A DNA stretch of 23,051 bases from a virus. Within the stretch, counting starts at the first letter, position 1, and each line of letters opens with the position of its first letter. A program made the position numbers and the translations under genes. The stretch spans positions 1 to 23,051 of IMG/VR virus record IMGVR_UViG_3300044990_001810. One strand, 5' to 3'. Below are positions 13,383-21,058 of this stretch, one piece after another. Under the pieces are notes generated by a model. It ran no database searches and was not told the DNA's origin. It worked only from the letters and a program-made list of their open reading frames with translations.

Positions 13383-13819
13383 AAATCAGACTCGACAGAA
13401 CCATGTACGCCAAAGCCCAGCGCATCGCGGACGCGCACAACGAAACATTTGCCTCGTTCGCATCCCGCGCGGTGCGCTCTTACGCGTTTCCAGGTGAAAC
13501 TAAAACTCCACGCATATGCAAACTCACGCGCAAGAACAGCATCAGCGCGGCAATCCACTCACACCCACACCCATACGATGACGTAACTCCTGAGCGCATC
13601 CGCCAGTGCATCGCGCTGGCCATCGAGGAGCAGGACAAGCAGGACATCGGCTGGCCGTGGAGATATGACCGCTCCACGCTGGACGCCGCCATCCAGATCT
13701 CGGCGCTCCTGGAGCGTCGCGTGATCGGATATGAGGAAGCTCAGGCCTTCTGCGACCGCCGCGTCGCCCAGCGCAAAGAGGAATTGCGTGTGGCAGAAAA
13801 AGCCAAACGCAAAAAATGA
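13379..13819 (+). CDS. Ribbon-helix-helix-like protein between TerS and TerL
   Basis: A 146-aa basic protein. The first 35 residues (KIRLDRTMYAKAQRIADAHN, then ETFASFASRAVRSY) fit a ribbon-helix-helix DNA-binding fold: one strand and two helices. The rest has a His/Pro-rich stretch, a helix EERIRQCIALAIEEQDKQD-like region at about 75-90, and a charged C-terminal helix ending KAKRKK. It overlaps TerS by four bases and TerL by four. It could regulate the packaging genes or assist DNA recognition. The HTH/RHH call is by pattern only. Confidence 0.6.
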   Translation: MKIRLDRTMYAKAQRIADAHNETFASFASRAVRSYAFPGETKTPRICKLTRKNSISAAIHSHPHPYDDVTPERIRQCIALAIEEQDKQDIGWPWRYDRSTLDAAIQISALLERRVIGYEEAQAFCDRRVAQRKEELRVAEKAKRKK

Positions 13820-15381
13820 CACACGGAAAGCAAACCATGTACGACCTTAACACATCCGCGCCCGCAGCCCTCACGCTCCACAAAGAAGCCATCCATGCGC
13901 TACCTTTGCCTGCCGCGCTGCACTTCTATGACCAGATCATCAAGCTTGACGATCCAGAGACGCTGCGCTGGATGTGCCGGAATGACCGCTACTTCCTGCT
14001 CACGTGCATCATTGGGCGAGCGGACATGGTCAACGACTGGTGTTATGACCGCTGCCGCGAGGTCGAGGCCTCGCCGGACGGATGGCTCGACCTCTGGAGC
14101 CGCGGCCACTACAAGAGCACCATCATCACCTTCGCGGGCGTGATCCAGGAGATCCTCAAAAATCCGAACCTGACTTGCTGCATCCTGTCGTACAACGGCG
14201 CGACCGCGCGCACCTTCGTCTCGCAGATCATGCTCGCGCTTGAGATGCCGGTGCTCGTCAACCTCTTCCCGGACATCCTCTGGCAGAAGCCGCCGAGCGA
14301 GCGGTGGTCGATCCAGCGCGGCCTCTGGGTCAAGCGCACCACCACGGTCAAGGAGCCGACCGTATTCGGCGGCGGCCTGATCGACGCGCAGCCCACGGGC
14401 ATGCACTTCGAGCTGCGCGTGTACGATGACATCATCACGCCCGAGTCCGTCTCCACGCCCGACCAGATCATCAAGGTCACGAAGGCGTGGGAGCTTTCAG
14501 ACAACCTGAGCATCGGCGACGGCTCCCGCGTCTGGATGATCGGCACGCGCTACCACCCCATGGACACCTATTCCGACATCCTGAAGCGCAAGTCAGCCAA
14601 GGAGCGCCGCAGGATATGCCAGGACGAAGACGGGCGGCCGCTGCTCTTCACCCTGGAGACGCTGCAGCAGAAGCGGCGCGACATGGGCCCGCTGGTCTAT
14701 GCCGCGCAGATGCTCCAGAATCCGATAGGCGAAGGCGTGCGGATGTTTCGCGACGACTGGATCCAGTTCTACGACCGCGCGCCGGACCGCAAGAAGCTCA
14801 ACGTCTTCATCATCATCGACAGCGCGAACGCCAAGCGCAAGGGCAACGACTACACGACCATGTGGGTAATCGGCCTCGGCAGCGACAACAACTACTATGT
14901 CCTCGACATCATCCGCGACCGCATGAACCTGATCGAGCGCACGTCCGCGCTCTTCGACCTCCACAGGCAATGGAACCCGATCCGCGTCTTCTGGGAGCAG
15001 GTAGGGGCCATGAGCGACACCCAGCACGTCCGCGACGTCATGGAGCGCGAAAACTACCGCTTCGTCATCCAGGACATCTGCCAGCGCATCCCCAAGCGCG
15101 ACCGCATCGGATGGCTGATCCCGCTCTTCGAAGCCGGACGCATCTGGTTCCCCAGGCGGCTGCTGCGCCCGACCGTCTCCGGAGACACGCGAGACCTCAT
15201 CCTTGACTTCATCACGGACGAATACTCGGCCTATCCGATCGTCTCGCACGACGACATGCTCGATGACCTGGCAAACATCAAACATCCGGACTGCGCCGCC
15301 GTGATGAAGTTCCCGAAGGCGCAGGAGGAGAGGCGGCCGGAGACGGCGCGCAGCAATTCGGCATGGGATCCGTACGCATAG
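13816..15381 (+). CDS. terL: Terminase large subunit
   Basis: A 521-aa packaging motor with ATPase and nuclease domains. A divergent Walker A SRGHYKST is at 95-102 and Walker B LRVYDD at 200-205, with a coupling-like motif MIGTRYHPMD at 241-250. The RNase H-like nuclease has Asp335 (FIIIDSANAKRKGNDYTT), Glu394 (VFWEQVG) and the Asp cluster at 479-484 (HDDMLDDLA). The first ATG (13816) overlaps the previous stop; ATG 13837 has a better site (GGAAAG) and may be the true start, giving 514 residues. The nuclease and ATPase motifs are complete. Confidence 0.93.
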   Translation: MTHGKQTMYDLNTSAPAALTLHKEAIHALPLPAALHFYDQIIKLDDPETLRWMCRNDRYFLLTCIIGRADMVNDWCYDRCREVEASPDGWLDLWSRGHYKSTIITFAGVIQEILKNPNLTCCILSYNGATARTFVSQIMLALEMPVLVNLFPDILWQKPPSERWSIQRGLWVKRTTTVKEPTVFGGGLIDAQPTGMHFELRVYDDIITPESVSTPDQIIKVTKAWELSDNLSIGDGSRVWMIGTRYHPMDTYSDILKRKSAKERRRICQDEDGRPLLFTLETLQQKRRDMGPLVYAAQMLQNPIGEGVRMFRDDWIQFYDRAPDRKKLNVFIIIDSANAKRKGNDYTTMWVIGLGSDNNYYVLDIIRDRMNLIERTSALFDLHRQWNPIRVFWEQVGAMSDTQHVRDVMERENYRFVIQDICQRIPKRDRIGWLIPLFEAGRIWFPRRLLRPTVSGDTRDLILDFITDEYSAYPIVSHDDMLDDLANIKHPDCAAVMKFPKAQEERRPETARSNSAWDPYA

Positions 15382-15407
15382 GATTTTTTAAACAGAAAGG
15401 AAAAACA

Positions 15408-16031
15408 ATGAACACAGCAAACTACAAGACATCAAAGGACTACGCGAGACTGTGGGAACTTGCCAAGACGGCGCGCATCATCTGCATTACAGATTATCGC
15501 GCAGACCTGAATTCCCCGGCAAGCAGGGACGTCGCGGAAACAGTTTATTCCTCCGCCGACGGAGAGAGCGTTGTGATATGCGCGCGGGGAACCGTATACG
15601 CGTTCGGCTTAAGCAGGGAGGATTTCATCCGGCAATGCCAGCTTGTAAACGTCGAATTCATAGATCCGTGCGACTGGAGTCAACCGGCTGTTGATCTTAC
15701 CATACAGCACGCTACGCGGATCGTGAAGGAAGCCATCATGCTGATGGCTGAAGCCATTGACGATTGCGCCGGGCCACGCAACAAGAACGGCTGCTGGGAC
15801 TGCCCCAGACACCAGGACGGCTCATGCGCCGAGCGCCAGGCGATAGACAAGCTGATACCAGGGTACGGGAACACCGCATGCTTCCTGGACAGAGGCGGCT
15901 TTACGGAGTTTGTCAGCGGGCTGATAGAGGGATGGACGGTTGAAGGGCTTGGCCGCGCCTTCCTCAAGTCGCAGATTGAACGCGACATATTCTTGCTGGC
16001 ACTCCAGCAGCCACCAAAGGAGCAGCCATGA
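15408..16031 (+). CDS. Uncharacterised Cys-containing protein
   Basis: A 207-aa protein preceded by AGAAAGGA. The N-terminal part looks alpha/beta (ARIICITDYRAD, then ESVVICARGTVYAFGLS). From about residue 120 a cysteine group appears (DDCAGPRNKNGCWDCPRHQDGSCAE) that could bind metal, followed by a helical tail. No family is recognised. It opens the row of small genes between TerL and portal, and overlaps the next gene by four bases (ATGA). Confidence 0.65.
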   Translation: MNTANYKTSKDYARLWELAKTARIICITDYRADLNSPASRDVAETVYSSADGESVVICARGTVYAFGLSREDFIRQCQLVNVEFIDPCDWSQPAVDLTIQHATRIVKEAIMLMAEAIDDCAGPRNKNGCWDCPRHQDGSCAERQAIDKLIPGYGNTACFLDRGGFTEFVSGLIEGWTVEGLGRAFLKSQIERDIFLLALQQPPKEQP

Positions 16032-16291
16032 AAAACACCAACATAGTGCTCGCCGAGAACCAGATGACCGCCTTTGATCCGAAGTACGGCCGCCGCTACA
16101 TCGCGATCACGGCACCCACGACGTTCAAGCGCACAGGCGCAAAGGCCTGCGCGTGCTGGGAGTGCGACGTTAAGACCGGAGGCAGGCTCTGTAAGGCGCT
16201 GCCGTGCAGAGGCGATTCAGAACGCAAGCCCGTCCGCAACGACAGGCGCAACATGATTTGGGTCCGGCGCGTGCCGGAGGTCCACAAATAA
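16028..16291 (+). CDS. Small Cys-rich protein
   Basis: An 87-aa basic protein with a compact cysteine group at about residues 42-60 (ACACWECDVKTGGRLCKALPC). Small phage proteins with a similar spacing of cysteines, followed by an acidic/basic tail and a terminal 'IWV' strand, occur in gut phages without known function. AAGGAG lies upstream of the ATG, inside the previous gene. Metal binding is likely; a role is not assignable. Confidence 0.65.
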   Translation: MKNTNIVLAENQMTAFDPKYGRRYIAITAPTTFKRTGAKACACWECDVKTGGRLCKALPCRGDSERKPVRNDRRNMIWVRRVPEVHK

Positions 16292-16306
16292 GGAGTTTGA
16301 ACACAC

Positions 16307-16465
16307 ATGAACGAACACGACAAGAAATACGAGCAGACGAACGGGGAAGCCACGGCGCTGCTGAAGCAGATGGCCGCGGAGACTGACCCGGTCAAGATCG
16401 ATGTGATCGACAAGCAATGCGCGCTCAAGATCCAGGAGCTGCGCGGAATGATCAGAACAGTTTAA
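16307..16465 (+). CDS. 52-aa helical peptide
   Basis: A short gene with AGGAG about 11 bases before the ATG. The peptide (MNEHDKKYEQTNGEATALLK through KIQELRGMIRTV) is predicted to form one or two charged helices. It fits exactly between its neighbours, and its stop codon abuts the AAGGAGG site of the next gene. No family is recognised. Confidence 0.55.
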   Translation: MNEHDKKYEQTNGEATALLKQMAAETDPVKIDVIDKQCALKIQELRGMIRTV

Positions 16466-16476
16466 GGAGGCCAACG

Positions 16477-17124
16477 ATGAAATACAGAATAGCAAACGAC
16501 AGTGAACTAAACGCATTTATAAACAAGCACGTCCGCGAACTTGGGCACACAGCCCACGGCGTTAAAGGGCCGCCACCTGCAGGAGCTACATATTCGGACG
16601 GCAAGCCGATCATCCATGACATTAACGTCGAATGGGTTTGCAGCTGCGGCGAGTCCTGCAAGATCATAAACGAGGAAGACAAACCAACGGCTCTACAGGA
16701 AGAGTGCGCGCGCCTGGATCAGGCTGTGGACATCTTCGCGCAGCGGATGAAAGAGAAGCTTCACAAGAAAGCTGCAGCGGGCTTTATCGGATGGGATGAC
16801 ACCGCATTCGAGCCGATCATCAAAGGCAAGTTTATCGAGCGCGCGCACAGACTGCACGAAGGAGACACCAGCCAGGCCGTCGATGTCGCGAATCTGGCCA
16901 TGATGCTCTTCACCCAAGCCGGTCCGGATCCGGAGAACAACTGCATCTGCTACGCTTGCGGGACGGCGGGGCACAACGGCGGAGACGAGCAATGCGCCTG
17001 CGAAGACATACCTGTCTTTGACGCGGTGCGCTGCGGATCATGCAAGCACAAGGCCGCGTGCGATGTCGCGCTGCACCCAGAGCTCTATCCTGATGCGACG
17101 AGGGGAGAGGAGGCACGGCCATGA
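16477..17124 (+). CDS. Conserved phage protein with N-terminal helix domain and Cys-rich tail
   Basis: A 215-aa protein with a perfect AAGGAGG seven bases before ATG 16477. The middle (FAQRMKEKLHKKAAAGFIGWDD, shortened here to KEKLHKKAAAGFIGWDD, then GDTSQAVDVANLAMMLF) matches a recurring uncharacterised phage domain whose signature is 'KL-KK-GWDD ... GD--DVAN-AMML'. Flanking it are CSCGESC at about 56-62 and, at the C-terminus, CICYACG, CACED and CGSCKHKAAC, a probable zinc-binding region. It overlaps the next gene by four bases. Confidence 0.7.
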   Translation: MKYRIANDSELNAFINKHVRELGHTAHGVKGPPPAGATYSDGKPIIHDINVEWVCSCGESCKIINEEDKPTALQEECARLDQAVDIFAQRMKEKLHKKAAAGFIGWDDTAFEPIIKGKFIERAHRLHEGDTSQAVDVANLAMMLFTQAGPDPENNCICYACGTAGHNGGDEQCACEDIPVFDAVRCGSCKHKAACDVALHPELYPDATRGEEARP

Positions 17125-17456
17125 TAAAGAAAGCGCGGCCCACATCGAAGAGTGTCGAAGAGCTGAAAGCAGAACTTCGTAATGCGCACGAACATCTTGA
17201 AATGGCGTGGTGTGTGATCGCCAACGCGGGCGTGTCCCTGGGTGACTGGAAAAGCATGACACCAGAATGGCGAGAGGTAGCAATCAAATGGCGCGACCAG
17301 TGGCACCAGATGCGTTCAGTAGCCAAGAAGCCGCGCGAGGTGCGCCGCTGGAGATGCAAAGCCAATGGTGTATGCGTTAAACAGCCTCAATATCAACTTC
17401 CGGTGCACGGGAAATTCTGCACAGGATGCGACGGCAAAGGAGATGACAAGCCATGA
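17121..17456 (+). CDS. Uncharacterised helical protein with Cys tail
   Basis: A 111-aa protein. The N-terminal half is a long charged helix (SVEELKAELRNAHEHLEMAW), the middle is Trp-rich (EWREVAIKWRDQWHQM), and the C-terminus is basic with CKANGVC and CTGC pairs. GGAGAGGAGG lies just upstream of the ATG. It overlaps both neighbours by four bases. No family is recognised. Confidence 0.6.
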   Translation: MIKKARPTSKSVEELKAELRNAHEHLEMAWCVIANAGVSLGDWKSMTPEWREVAIKWRDQWHQMRSVAKKPREVRRWRCKANGVCVKQPQYQLPVHGKFCTGCDGKGDDKP

Positions 17457-17644
17457 AATTAAGCGAACGCACCACATCAATCATATTCTATGCGGTTGTC
17501 GTCTTCCTCCTGGTGTCGATGTTCCTGGCATTCATACGCAACTCAATGGACATGTACAGGGACTGGACCTACGTGGACAATACGCTTTTCATTCACCTCA
17601 CACTGACCAACGACGTCATCATCACGGAAGGCGGTGTCGAATGA
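17453..17644 (+). CDS. 63-aa single-span membrane protein
   Basis: One hydrophobic span covers about residues 9-28 (SIIFYAVVVFLLVSMFLAFI), with a charged N-terminus and a mostly polar C-terminus of about 35 residues. AAAGGAGATG lies before the ATG. It is too short for a typical holin with two spans, and no endolysin gene is next to it. It may be an accessory inner-membrane protein. It overlaps the previous and next genes by four bases. Confidence 0.6.
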   Translation: MKLSERTTSIIFYAVVVFLLVSMFLAFIRNSMDMYRDWTYVDNTLFIHLTLTNDVIITEGGVE

Positions 17645-17820
17645 AGTGCAAGGACTGCGGCAAGAAGTTCGTCAAGGTCGTGACGCGTCCCCAGCGCGAC
17701 GGAAGCCGCCTCAGCCAGTGGCGCTGCAAAGGGTGCAGCACTAAAATGGTGACGGTCGAACGCATACTTGCTATTCAACGGGCATCTGTCAAGAGGCCTG
17801 ACATGGAGTCAGTCTGTTAG
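17641..17820 (+). CDS. 59-aa zinc-ribbon protein
   Basis: A small basic protein with two CxxC pairs, CKDC at residues 3-6 and CKGC at 29-32, the arrangement of a zinc ribbon. The tail (KMVTVERILAIQRASVKRPD) is basic and could contact nucleic acid. The start overlaps the previous stop, with GGAAGGCGG upstream. The stop codon lies within the palindrome at 17816-17830. Zinc-ribbon peptides can bind DNA, RNA or RNA polymerase; which applies here is open. Confidence 0.68.
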   Translation: MKCKDCGKKFVKVVTRPQRDGSRLSQWRCKGCSTKMVTVERILAIQRASVKRPDMESVC

Positions 17821-17830
17821 ACAGTCTAAC
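17816..17830. repeat. 15-bp perfect palindrome (operator or weak terminator)
   Basis: GTTAGACAGTCTAAC is a perfect palindrome around one central base. It overlaps the stop codon of the zinc-ribbon gene and ends about seven bases before a TTGACA at 17838-17843. As RNA it gives only a 5-bp stem and is followed four bases later by TTTTT, so it may be a weak terminator, but its symmetry also fits a protein-binding site. Confidence 0.5.
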
Positions 17831-17858
17831 GGTATTTTTGACAAAACGCAGAGGCCTA

Positions 17859-17887
17859 TTGTTTTCTTGACAGCTCAGTGTTATAAA
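17859..17887 (+). promoter_or_regulatory. Probable promoter of the head-gene operon
   Basis: TTGTTT at 17859-17864 and TATAAA at 17882-17887 are separated by 17 bp, in the only AT-rich, gene-free gap between the small-protein island and the head genes. A transcript would start near 17894, at or inside the leader hairpin. Confidence 0.5.
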
Positions 17888-17889
17888 TT

Positions 17890-17931
17890 CTCCAGTCGTA
17901 CGGGAAGTTCCCAAACAACTGGAGATTTTTT
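17890..17931 (+). terminator. Leader hairpin with T tract (terminator or attenuator)
   Basis: CTCCAGT (17890-17896) pairs with ACTGGAG (17918-17924), with a small GGGAA-TTCCC dyad in between, and ATTTTTT follows directly. This is the form of an intrinsic terminator. The GGAG of the right arm is also the only ribosome binding site for the ATG at 17932, so the hairpin can block translation too. Confidence 0.65.
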
Positions 17932-18123
17932 ATGTGCTCATCAAACACGAAAATGCCCAAAGCGCAGGCCCCCGAGGAGCCAATGAAGAACGCGTCGCAG
18001 AAATCCACGGAGGCCAGCGACTCCACGGCGCGCGACCAGCAGCTCCGGCGCGGTCTCGCCTCAACCTACACGCGGAACCAGACGACCGCGGCCGCGCCCA
18101 CCTCTGACACCATCGGCGGATAA
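17932..18123 (+). CDS. Small disordered protein preceding portal
   Basis: A 63-aa polar, Ala/Ser/Thr-rich protein (MCSSNTKMPKAQAPEEPMKN to TTAAAPTSDTIGG) without predicted core. Podophages often encode a small low-complexity protein with an 'MC' or 'MG' start directly upstream of the portal; in T7 this position is taken by gp7.3, a virion protein. The position and composition suggest such a role here, not the sequence. The ATG follows the hairpin T tract at once. Confidence 0.55.
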   Translation: MCSSNTKMPKAQAPEEPMKNASQKSTEASDSTARDQQLRRGLASTYTRNQTTAAAPTSDTIGG

Positions 18124-18128
18124 CACGC

Positions 18129-19898
18129 ATGAAACTCTTCCCCAACACAGATTTTACGGAGTTGCGCGGATGGCTCAACAAGCGGGCCGCCTCGCTGAAG
18201 CAGGAGCGCCTCCCGCACGAGGGCTTCTGGCGCACGCTCGCGGATCACTACGAGCCCGACCTGGGCCGCGCGCTCTGCGACGACAACGCCGACATCGAGA
18301 ACCGGGCAGCTGCACCCCGCGACGCGAAGATCATGTCTTCGACTCCGCGCACGGAGCTGCGCCGCATGGCGGCCGCGATGAAGTCCGGCACGGCCAACGA
18401 AAGCCGGCAGTGGTTCCGGCTGCGCATCCACAAGGGGCAGGCCGCCCAGGTCGAGAACCCCTCCTGGACGCGCTGGCTCGACGATCTGCTGCTCGGCATG
18501 TCCTCGCTGCTCGACCAGTCCAACGCCTACGGGGCGCTTGGCAGACTCTTCCACCACGCCGTGCTGTTCGGCAACGGCGCGGGCATCGTGACCGGCAGCC
18601 ATCCGGACGACATCCTCGAAATCCGCGTGTGCGACACCGGCTCCTACTGGATCAGCTCGACCCGAGGCGGCCGCGTGGACGTGTTTTTGCGTCGCGTCGC
18701 CATGACTGCCCGCGAGATCCTGGAGGAGTTCGGCGAGAAGCGCTGCCCCGCCGACGCGGATGAGGCCTGCAAAGCCGGCAACGACGAAACCCGCTATACG
18801 CTCTGGAACCTCATCTGCCCGAACAAGGGCGACCGCTTCCCCGACCTGAATAAAGAGATGCCCTTCGCCTCTGTCTGGTGGACCGATTCCAAAAACGACT
18901 GCGGCGGCGAGCAGACCTCCGGCGTCGTGGACATCCGGGGCTACAGTTATAATCCGATCCTCTGCCCGCGATGGGACATCGTGGACGGCGTGTACGGCAC
19001 AGGCCCCGGGCGCATCGGCATGCCCGACGTGCTGGAACTCTACAAGCTGGAGAAGGATTCCCTCAAGGCGATCTCCCAGCGCGTGGATCCGCCGCTCGCG
19101 GCCCCCGAGGCCATGCGCGACTTCGCGATCAACACCTATCCAGGCGGCATCTCCTACTATCCCGAGACCATGCGCGGCGACCGCGCCATCCACAACCTCA
19201 TCGAGCAACCGCCGGATGTCGGGTCGCTTGAGACGAAGATCCAGCAGGTCGAGCAGCGCATCCGCCGCGTGTTCTACGCCGACCTGTTCAACGCCGTGCT
19301 CAACACCGCGAATTACACGGGTGTCCAGATGACGGCGCGTCAGGTCGACGAGATGTCCGGCGAGAAGATCTCGCTGCTCGGCCCCGTGCTCACCAACCTC
19401 AACCACGGCCTGTTCGACCCGCTCATCAACGCGGTCTACGGCGTCATGCTGGAAAACGATCTTGTCCCTGAACCGCCGCAAGGCATGGGCGGCGTGGACT
19501 GGCAGCCTGAATACGTCAGCACTCTGCACATGCGCCAGCAGGAGGAGGCACGGCTGGGCGGGATTATGCGCTTCATGAGCTTCGCGTCAGGCGTGATCCA
19601 GATCTCGCCCAAGTCAGCACGCAAGATCGACTTTGACCAGACGCTCGACGAGGCGTCCCAGGCGCTCGCCGTCCCAGGCTCCTGCATCCGCAGCGACAAA
19701 GAGGTGCAGCGCATCAATGAAGCCGAAGCCGCGCAGCAGCGGGAGATGCAGCTGCAGATGGCCAGGGCCGAAGTCGGCAGGCAGGTGCCCGGCTACGCAA
19801 AAGCCGCCAAGGATTTGAGCCAGACGCCCACGGCCGACGGCAACGCGCTGGAGACCCTGCTCGGGGCCAACGGACGCACAGAAGGAGGATTGCTATGA
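18129..19898 (+). CDS. Portal / head-to-tail connector protein
   Basis: A 589-aa protein of the podophage head-to-tail connector type. Residues about 5-110 contain the family pattern: a basic helix (RGWLNKRAASLKQERLPHEG), FWRTLADHYEPDLGR, then SSTPRTELRRMAAAMKSGTA and QWFRLRI. The later part (HNLIEQPPDVGSLETKIQQV, then IRRVFYADLF, TGVQMTARQVDEM) also fits. Portal proteins form the dodecameric gate through which TerL pumps DNA. The length is close to that of related podophage connectors. The downstream gene starts inside its stop (ATGA). Confidence 0.9.
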   Translation: MKLFPNTDFTELRGWLNKRAASLKQERLPHEGFWRTLADHYEPDLGRALCDDNADIENRAAAPRDAKIMSSTPRTELRRMAAAMKSGTANESRQWFRLRIHKGQAAQVENPSWTRWLDDLLLGMSSLLDQSNAYGALGRLFHHAVLFGNGAGIVTGSHPDDILEIRVCDTGSYWISSTRGGRVDVFLRRVAMTAREILEEFGEKRCPADADEACKAGNDETRYTLWNLICPNKGDRFPDLNKEMPFASVWWTDSKNDCGGEQTSGVVDIRGYSYNPILCPRWDIVDGVYGTGPGRIGMPDVLELYKLEKDSLKAISQRVDPPLAAPEAMRDFAINTYPGGISYYPETMRGDRAIHNLIEQPPDVGSLETKIQQVEQRIRRVFYADLFNAVLNTANYTGVQMTARQVDEMSGEKISLLGPVLTNLNHGLFDPLINAVYGVMLENDLVPEPPQGMGGVDWQPEYVSTLHMRQQEEARLGGIMRFMSFASGVIQISPKSARKIDFDQTLDEASQALAVPGSCIRSDKEVQRINEAEAAQQREMQLQMARAEVGRQVPGYAKAAKDLSQTPTADGNALETLLGANGRTEGGLL

Positions 19899-20248
19899 AC
19901 CGGAACGACACCCCAGTCAACGCGTGCCTCGAACGCCAGGCGAAGGAACGCAACAGCCAGATGGAAGCGGACGCCGCGACGATCCTCGCCACGAAGGCAG
20001 GCCGCCGCCTGCTCATGAACATCATCGCGAAGGGCGGCGTGTACGCCAAGAGCGCGGGGAACAACGGCGACCCCAGCAAACTCTTCTACACATCCGGGCG
20101 CCGCGACGCCGCTGTCGATTTGCTTGCGGTCTGCAACAAGGTCGCGCCAAACATGGTATTGCTCGCCATGCAAGAAAACAACGAGCGCATCGAAAAATTC
20201 AACGCGGAAATCGAAGCCGCAGAAAAAGAAATGGAGAAAGGCGAATGA
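19895..20248 (+). CDS. Bbp19-like virion protein
   Basis: A 117-aa protein whose middle (ILATKAGRRLLMNIIAKGGV, then FYTSGRRDAAVDLLAVCNKVAPNMVLLAMQEN-like region at about 66-95) follows the pattern of Bordetella phage BPP-1 protein Bbp19: 'GRR-L---L---GV ... F--GRR---L-LL -----P---L-M'. It sits between portal and scaffold candidate, as expected. A charged coiled helix closes the protein. GAAGGAGG precedes the ATG. Its exact role in the particle is unknown. Confidence 0.65.
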   Translation: MNRNDTPVNACLERQAKERNSQMEADAATILATKAGRRLLMNIIAKGGVYAKSAGNNGDPSKLFYTSGRRDAAVDLLAVCNKVAPNMVLLAMQENNERIEKFNAEIEAAEKEMEKGE

Positions 20249-21051
20249 AAAAACTGTTATTCGGATATGAACTGATGGACCAGGCGAGCGACGGCGGCGG
20301 CGGAGGCGGAACGCCTCCAGCTACACCTCCGGCAACTCCCCCAGCAACACCACCGGCGACTGCACCAGCTACGCCTCCCGCTACACCTCCGGCCACGCCA
20401 CCCGCTACACCGCCAGCTACGCCCCCAGCGACACCTCCCGGCGACCAGGACGGAGAAGAGACCGGCTCGCTTTTGGCCGAGGATGACGCGGACGGCAAAA
20501 AGACCGACGAAGCGGACGGCAAGAAGCCAGAGGACGGCAAGGCAGCCGCGGAGCCCACCCCCGAAGAGGTCGAGGCCTTTGTCAGCAAGATCAAGAAGAT
20601 CGAACCCGCAGCAGGCGAAATCGCCCCCGCATGGGACAGCGACGCTGTCAAGGCCGTAGCGCCCCTGCTGCTGAAACACAAGATCAGCGACGCCGCGGCC
20701 AACGACATCATCGGCGCGTATGCGACGTACGTGACAGGACAACTCAAGGCAGCCAGCGAGAGCGAACGCCAGCTGCTCGCGGGCCTGCGCACCGAGTGCA
20801 AGAACCGTTTCGGCGGCGACCTCAAGCGCTTCGCGCAGGAAGGCCGCAGGGGCGGCGAGCATGTCTTCGGCAAGGAAGTGTTCAAGCGCCTGGCCGGCGT
20901 CGAGGTCTTCGGCAGCGACCCGGACATCATCGAAGCCCTGGCCAAGATTGGACGCGGGCTCACGCCGGACAACGCAGGCGGCAACGGATCCGGAGGAACA
21001 GCCGACAAGAGCCTCGCGGACCGGATGTATCCGGACATCGGCAAGAAATAA
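20245..21051 (+). CDS. Putative scaffolding protein with Pro-Ala repeats
   Basis: A 268-aa acidic protein. After MKKLLFGYELMDQASD come six glycines and a repeat region of about residues 23-65 built from the unit TPPA, encoded by 12-bp near-repeats (about 20310-20438). Then follows an acidic/Lys stretch and a helical C-terminal half (AVKAVAPLLLKHKISDAAAN and on). Position directly before the major capsid gene, acidity and helix content fit an internal scaffold, which is removed during maturation. No sequence family is recognised, so the role rests on context. Confidence 0.7.
   Translation: MKKLLFGYELMDQASDGGGGGGTPPATPPATPPATPPATAPATPPATPPATPPATPPATPPATPPGDQDGEETGSLLAEDDADGKKTDEADGKKPEDGKAAAEPTPEEVEAFVSKIKKIEPAAGEIAPAWDSDAVKAVAPLLLKHKISDAAANDIIGAYATYVTGQLKAASESERQLLAGLRTECKNRFGGDLKRFAQEGRRGGEHVFGKEVFKRLAGVEVFGSDPDIIEALAKIGRGLTPDNAGGNGSGGTADKSLADRMYPDIGKK
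20310..20440 (+). repeat. 12-bp tandem repeat (TPPA coding)
   Basis: About ten near-copies of a 12-base unit read Thr-Pro-Pro-Ala. Third codon positions vary freely between copies, while the peptide is nearly constant; one unit carries Thr-Ala-Pro-Ala. This points to selection on the protein and to age, and copy number could change by slippage. Confidence 0.85.
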
Positions 21052-21058
21052 CCACTTT

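Noticed and set aside
15366-15392. Possible terminator after TerL (ATCC, loop, GGAT, then T6)
   Set aside because: The stem has only four weak pairs; read-through into the next gene is more likely.
17867-17887. TTGACA (17867) with TATAAA (17882) as a promoter
   Set aside because: The spacing is only 9 bp; TTGTTT at 17859 gives the proper 17 bp.
18066-19529. Long open frame on the minus strand opposite the portal gene (487 codons)
   Set aside because: High GC with G/C in third positions of the portal gene opens the opposite frame. The product is His/Val/Asp-rich without any domain, and there is no ribosome site or promoter.
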